Assembly (NCBI RefSeq): GCF_002078875.1
Contig: NC_034424.1
Coordinates: 9,376,959 to 9,440,958 of the forward strand
Length of the DNA stretch: 64,000 nt
DNA from: Numida meleagris
Lineage: Eukaryota > Chordata > Aves > Galliformes > Numididae
Reading direction: 5' to 3'
Shown here in pieces: positions 58,301 to 64,000 of this stretch. Each line of letters starts with the position of its first letter. The first letter of the stretch is position 1. The position numbers and the translations under genes were made by a program. Below the pieces are notes generated by a model. That model was not told the DNA's origin, made no database searches, and worked only from the letters and a program-made list of their open reading frames with translations.

Positions 58301-61300
58301 AAAGAAAGATCTTAATTAAAATCTTACCTCTTTGTCCTTCCTACCCTCTGTTCTTAATCCAATATAATCTTCAGAAAGCTTGTCTTGAGCAGAAGCTGGA
58401 TGAGGCAAGTCAACAGATATTAACAGACAGAATGCATCACGCCGATGCTGTGAACCAGTTAGAAATGCAGGTAAGTTGTCTGTCTTTTTTCCCTACAAAT
58501 TCCTAACTGCTTCCAGCCTCTTTACACCCAGTAGCTCTTACCCTCACTGCACTTGTGCTTTTGACCAAAGGTGATGCTATGTGTCCTATTTAGTTTTCAA
58601 AGGAAGGTCTAATTGATCAGTGGCTCTGGTCATCTCTCCACCTACGGAGACGGAGAGGTGCCTAGTGGTTCTGAAGTGAAGACTTGTCATGCTTATCTTT
58701 CCTACTGGAAGAAAGAAGTAGCTAAATTGGAAGCATTGCTGAGCAAGGTCTGGAATAATGAAGAGTATTTAAAGAAAGCAGCACGTATCAAGTAGACATT
58801 CTGTCTGAACTATGTGGTTTCATAGTTTTAATGTTTACCTGCCCCTGTTATGTCATCTTGCATTCTATATGTTGGTTTTCTTTCTAGTAATGTAGATGTC
58901 AGTGGATAAGGAAGCTAATGTACGCTTGTATTTTAGAATAGAGAACTGGAACAGAAACTACAGATTGCAACAGAAGCATTGAAAACAAGCAAAGAGGCAG
59001 CTTGTGAGCAGGATCTGAAGATCCAGAAGTTGGTGAGTATGGTGCATCATGTTTGCATGACCAATAGCAAGCCAGTTTTTCAGCATTTCTCTTTGTGCTC
59101 CATTTGTTACTCAGGTGTTTTATTACTGTTTGTCTCCTAAACTAGCAGTGTTTGTATGCGAGCTCCTGGCACTGCTACCAAAGAAACAGACTTACTGAAG
59201 TTGTGATGTGTTGTATGTGATATGCAAGTATGTCCAATTCTTATCAGAGCTTTAAGATACCATTTTTTTTAACTCAGTGTTCTTTTTCTCATAAGCAAAT
59301 GGATCTAGAAAATGAAAGAAGTAAACTACAGCAGCAGATTTTAAGTGAGAAGCATCAGTATGAAAAGGTTTCTGAGCTAGAGTCTCAAATTGCTGCTCTT
59401 GAAACGGCTTGGGAATTTGATAAAACAGCTGCCGAGCACAAGATAGTAAGTACAGAAACTGTTGAGTGGGGCACCCAAATCTTCACAGAATTATTTTGAC
59501 AAAGCTAGTGGACCTTCCTGTTGTCTGAATGTGTTTACTCAGAGTTCCCAGCATTACAGTAGAAGATCTAATACTTTGAAAATCTAAATATGAATAAAAC
59601 AACTTATTGAATGTATTTGTTTAAGCAAAGCATCGGAACACTTGTACCTAGTACTTCAGCAGTCTTTATTTTACAGAGCCAGCTGGAAAAGGAAAACAAA
59701 AATCTTAATGGAAGCAGAGAAGAGTATGAGAATTCTTTAAAAGAACAAGAATCTGTACTGAACAGGCTAAGGGTAAGGGTTTAATTAGTCAGTGATACTG
59801 GTTAAATATGGAACCTCATTTGAGGAACTGTTAGTGGTAAAGTGTGTGATGTTCTCAGTACGGGGAATCACCTTACGTTCAGGTTCTGTGTACTTACAGC
59901 TGTAAACCGTCTTTTGTACTCAGTAGAGATGCTTTTGAGAAGCATTACAAAGGGGTGATCCTTTCCTGAAGCAGAATGCTTGGGTGTGCCTAAAAATACA
60001 TTCCCTTATTGTCAGGCATGAAGAGCTTTTAAATTCTGTTGGCAGTAATGAATACAGGATAGTTCCTACATGGAATTCCGCTCCTAGCATTCAAAACAAA
60101 GCCGTCAAATAGTTAAGTGGAACTTGGGTAGGTTATGGTTCTCTCAACCATAACCTATCTCTCAGCTTGTAAATTACTTCTGGTTTGCAGGAAGAATTGA
60201 GCAGCAGAGAGACTGTCAATATTGAAATTGCCAACACATTGGAAGAAACAGAAAAACAGAAGGACAAATTGCAACAGCAGGTTGGTTCATACCAACAGTC
60301 TAAAGTATGTACAGGCACTCCAACCCTCCAGAGATCAGATGAGACTTGGACTTATGTTCCTGACTATTATGATAATTATTGGAATCATCTTCAGTATCGA
60401 AGATAGCCTTGGTTGCCTCGGTGAACTTAAGGGTGTATATGTAAATGCTTCCACAGGAATCTAACCAATTTATGTGTGTCCAGTGCAAAAATGTTAAATG
60501 CGGCTAGCTGCAAAATTAGAGATACTCATAAGTGTGTTGGTTCAAGGATTATGGCAGGCTGTGGTAGCTGAGTGTAAACAACTGAGAGGAAGAGCAGCTG
60601 GTAGCAAATGAAGACATTTGCTCAGAATGAAGATGATGGATATTCCAGACCTCTTTAATTTTAAGATGTGTAGTCCCAGTGCGCCAGCCATCCCGAGGCA
60701 TTCGCTGGTTTGCGGTTTGGTTTGTATAAAAACAAACAAAAAAAAGGACAACAGCAAACGCATCTACAAGGATACCTGTTCTGTTGTTGTTCCTTTCAGT
60801 GTTTGTATCACATCTTTGCTCCCCTGAAGCACAGCAGTTGTACAATCCTAAATTTCCTTATAGAGAGGAGTTTGTACCCAATAACTGAATGTAAATTTTG
60901 GGTAACCTTATTTTGTTCTTCTATTTTGTTAAAACCTGCGTAGTGGATGATGTGAGTTTTTGTTTTCTTTAACTGGGAACTGCCAGTTGAGGCAAATTTG
61001 ACTAAATTTACTTCCATCTTTTGGTATCTTCATTATTCCAAAACTGTTGTGTATACGTGCTTGCTTGGTCCATCTGTGGAAAGGGCCACCAGATTTGCAC
61101 AGTCCTTGTCTTACAGCTGCCACCTGCTGGTTATGAGGCAAGCTGTACTTGTGGCACAGAGTTTATCAGAAGCTGAAGTGTGTTTTAGTTCCGGCAGAAC
61201 GTTTACTTCAGTGCTTTCTAATGAGACCAGCATTGTGGAGGTGATGCCTTCTATCAGTCTGGAGTTGGATCATAGACATCCATGTTGTACTGTCTGTAAT

Positions 61301-63897
61301 GCTAATGCTCAACAAACTGCTTCTTCGAGGTCCTGTATTGCCTAGCACATAGCTCAGGCAGCCCTTCCTGAGTTGTAGATACCAGCCACTGCCTTCCACT
61401 CATGCAAGAATTCTTCAGTCCTTGCCACAAATAAAATCCTGAACTTCTGAGATATGTTGAAATCTTTCCATGTCTTCTTCTAGTTGTATATCCTTAATTT
61501 TGTTTGTTTGACTGCTTTAAAGGTTTCACATCTGGCTTCCTTAATAAAGGAAAAAGACCAACTTATTGATGAAAAATCTGGTATGCTTCTAAAACAGAAG
61601 GAAGAACTAAACCAACTCAGTCAAGGTTAGTTCAAACAAATCTACTGTATTCCAGACAGCTTTAACTGGGCACAGTCTCTAGTTCTTACTTATGCGTGTA
61701 GATGGTAATAATTCTGGATTTCTCTTATTTCCATATTTAATCTATTTTAATTTTGAAAGTCTTCTGTCCTTCGGTATCACTCTGTTTCTTTCTAAACAAA
61801 CAACAACAACAAAACCCACCTTCTTACAATCAGTGTTTTGCGGTGTTTAATCACAAAACAACAAATCTTGCTGTATTTTCTGTTGGCAAACGTATTATGC
61901 AAAACATAGGAAATAAAGAACTGATGCAGTTCAAAACTGCTACTTTGTACCACTTTGAAAACTGCACTTGCTTGAAAGACAGTATTTACATTCTTAAATC
62001 AGTTGTAAGCTGATTTTCCACAGTTACACTAAAAAATAAAGTGCAGTCATCTTTCAGTTCCAAACACCTCTGTGTTTCTCTTGTGTTGCCCTTATCTAGA
62101 AAGAGACCCACAGGGCAGCCTCCTGGTGCACCATTCTGTGGCTGGCTGGCTGTCAGCAGCTGTCTGTGCCATTGCCACTTGTGCTTGCAGCCCCAGGAGT
62201 TTCTGTGCGGTCAGAGCACAAGTTGCACGGACGTCTGGTGGAGGTCTGTGTTCTTTTAGAACAGGTATAATTGGTGATTATGCTTTTAAGTATTAAAATC
62301 ACTCTGACTTTTTTGAAAGAGATAGATTGCTCCTTTGCAAAAAAACATGCATGTGAGCTTGAGTGGCTTAAATTCCATGTCTTTGTGATGGTGCGAGGCA
62401 AAAAGGTCAGGATTTACTGTCTCTGTAACTTCTTTTGTTGAAGAAAAATAACTAGAAAATCCCATTTGATTCAGTAGACCCATACTAAGCAGGTTTCTTC
62501 ATCCTCAGATCATGAAGCCGCATTGCTGCAAATGCACCAGTTGCAATCTGACATAGAGGCAATTAATAGCCAAGCAATGGAGAAAGAAGAAACAGCAAGG
62601 AAGGAAATAGAAGAATTGAAGCTGCAGATACAGGAGTTCCTGTTGGCCAGAGAGCATGAGAGAAATGTGAGTGCCAATTGCGAAGCTACTGTATTTACAC
62701 TTTTCAGGAAAATAAGTAGGTGTGCAAGAGATCTCAGTTCTGTCATGCCGTGGTGATATGCCATTATTTGTTGTTCCCTGTCTTCTGTAAGAAAGCTGTT
62801 TGCTGTCGCAACTGTGACTGGTGTCTTTCACAAGCAGTTATACAGTGTCTTGAAGGGATTGAAGGAGGCGAGACCCAAAAGCACTGGGCAGGCCACTGGG
62901 AGACGTTGTAGCTGAGTAGATTGTCACTACTGCTTTCTGGTTTAAAAGACAAACAGACAATGGGCCAAAATGGAAAAAGGAACCAAAACCACCTCTATCC
63001 ACCTATTCCGACACACCAAAACAAACAAACAGAAACAAACAAAGGCAGTGAAGTCTAGTTTTCTCTCTGAAGGCTGTTAATGGGCTGCAAATATCATACC
63101 TCTGCAATTTGCTGTTTTCATTTGTATAGGTTTCAGAACTAGAAGAATCGGCGAGAGCCTTGAACGAGCACTTACATCTTCCAGAAAATCGTGTGACAGA
63201 ACAGAATGGAGAGGTAGCAGCTACAGATGTCATTCAACTTCAGAAGGATAATAGAGAGCTGGAACAGCAAATTGTTGAGAAAAACAAGGTAAACTAAACA
63301 ACAGAAACACCTGTTTTAGTTAGGAAGCCTAATAATAGGTGCTACCCATGCCAAAGCCTTAGAAAGATAGGCTTGAACAGGCTTACAAAAATGAGAGATC
63401 CAATGTGAATCCAGTGTTCTATGAGTATTTCCCCACCCTAGATTGTATAAGGGTATAGCCATAGCGAATGAAAATTGCAGCCAGAATTGTAGAGAAGTCT
63501 CTGTGGCACGTTCAGCTTCTGCTCTTTATCTATTTTGGAGAAAAGAAGCACAAAATGATACCAGTTACAGCTTTCCTGCAGAGCCCTTTTGTTTGAATTC
63601 GGTTCATTTCTATCGTGCTGTTTGTCACACTGAGGCCCAAGCGTCCTATCACACACCTGCTAATGTTTGCAGCTAGAATGGTGAGACACCCAGATTGCTG
63701 CTTTGGAGCTGTCAGTTTGTTTAGTGATTGCTTTATTCTTTACATTCATTTGCCATGTTTTTCTTCAGGTACTTCTGTGTCAATATCTGCCCTAACAGTG
63801 AATGCTGTGTTAACGCTGTCCTTTGCTCTGCTTACAGATGATAAAGCAGCTACAGCAAAGAATGACAGAACTGAAAAAAACCCTCCAGAAAGAGTTG
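52378..63897 (+). CDS. GOLGA1: Golgin-97 (golgin subfamily A member 1), C-terminal exons beyond the window
   Basis: Long coiled-coil tether of the trans-Golgi network that captures endosome-derived vesicles with its N-terminus and binds ARL1 through a C-terminal GRIP domain. Nineteen exons join in frame for 691 codons: 52378-52512, 53294-53384, 54138-54212, 54707-54804, 55284-55316, 56011-56139, 56426-56595, 57009-57120, 57240-57335, 57534-57659, 58375-58470, 58937-59032, 59296-59445, 59677-59772, 60191-60280, 61523-61625, 62509-62666, 63130-63288, 63838-63897. The start [14 protein letters not shown] preserves the golgin vesicle-capture motif. Other matches to human are [58 protein letters not shown] and LKKTLQKEL. 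Almost everything after residue ~60 is predicted heptad coiled coil. The GRIP domain and stop lie right of the window; 63898-64000 is intron. Apparent length slightly exceeds the human protein, partly through an extra 32-residue exon (57240-57335). Confidence 0.97.
53695..53727 (+). other. GOLGA1: Candidate 33-nt cassette exon of GOLGA1
   Basis: Between two well-supported GOLGA1 exons, a 33-base segment is bounded by acceptor TTTGTTTCTCTTAG and donor GTGAAA. Its phase (1-1) matches the flanking exons exactly, so inclusion inserts eleven residues ([11 protein letters not shown]) without frame change, between LSG/LS and DYADQ. The human golgin-97 I remember lacks this insert. Sequence alone cannot show that it is used. 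Confidence 0.5.
54029..54078. repeat. Polypyrimidine tract in a GOLGA1 intron
   Basis: About 50 bases almost wholly T and C, with T runs of 13 and 12 around a C-rich centre, about 60 bases upstream of the acceptor of the exon at 54138. It may act as an unusually long polypyrimidine tract. Confidence 0.6.
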
Positions 63898-64000
63898 GTA
63901 AGTGTTTTGTTTCTCAGCTTCTCCAGCTGGCACTTGCTGACAGTTACTTACAGTTGAAATTCCAAAAACTTAATTGAAAGCTATGGTTCATTTATTTATT

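Overview
The window is vertebrate nuclear DNA, almost certainly from a bird and probably a galliform such as chicken. It holds multi-exon genes with GT-AG introns, CpG islands at promoters, very few interspersed repeats, and one clear 3' fragment of a CR1 LINE, the dominant avian retroposon. The gene set (OLFML2A, a WDR38 fragment, RPL35, SCAI, GOLGA1) matches human 9q33.3. From memory that region corresponds to chicken microchromosome 17; this was not checked.

Layout: 1-2858 is CpG-rich and then GC-rich sequence upstream of the first recognisable OLFML2A exon. OLFML2A (+) runs from 2859 to 5282 with its 3' UTR to about 5930. 5.9-10.6 kb has no recognisable gene but contains an orphan CpG-rich block at about 8.7-9.33 kb. 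Two exons matching the C-terminal end of WDR38 (+) lie at 10648-11172. RPL35 (-) occupies 12572-14012, with a first coding exon that encodes only the start Met. An assembly gap (Ns, 14024-14788) covers the 5' ends of RPL35 and, I infer, SCAI, which face each other across a CpG island. SCAI (+) continues over sixteen exons from 25181 to the stop at 46263, followed by a probable 3' UTR of about 5 kb. A second CpG island (about 51.64-52.12 kb) with NRF-1 and ETS motifs is the GOLGA1 promoter. GOLGA1 (+) starts at 52378 and runs off the right edge after 691 codons, before its GRIP domain.

The genes have unrelated jobs: secreted olfactomedin-family matrix protein, ribosomal protein eL35, nuclear repressor/DNA-repair cofactor, and trans-Golgi tether. 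Reading frame was checked codon by codon at nearly every exon junction; the internal codons of OLFML2A exon 6 and GOLGA1 exon 17 were checked only by length and phase. The chief points of interest are the rearranged order relative to mammals (RPL35 now faces SCAI and no ARPC5L exon is visible), the apparent reduction of WDR38 to its 3' exons, a frame-preserving 33-nt candidate cassette exon and a strong-context uORF in GOLGA1, a set of 96-nt symmetric coiled-coil exons in GOLGA1, and a NAGNAG acceptor at the last SCAI exon. I found no undescribed multi-gene system.
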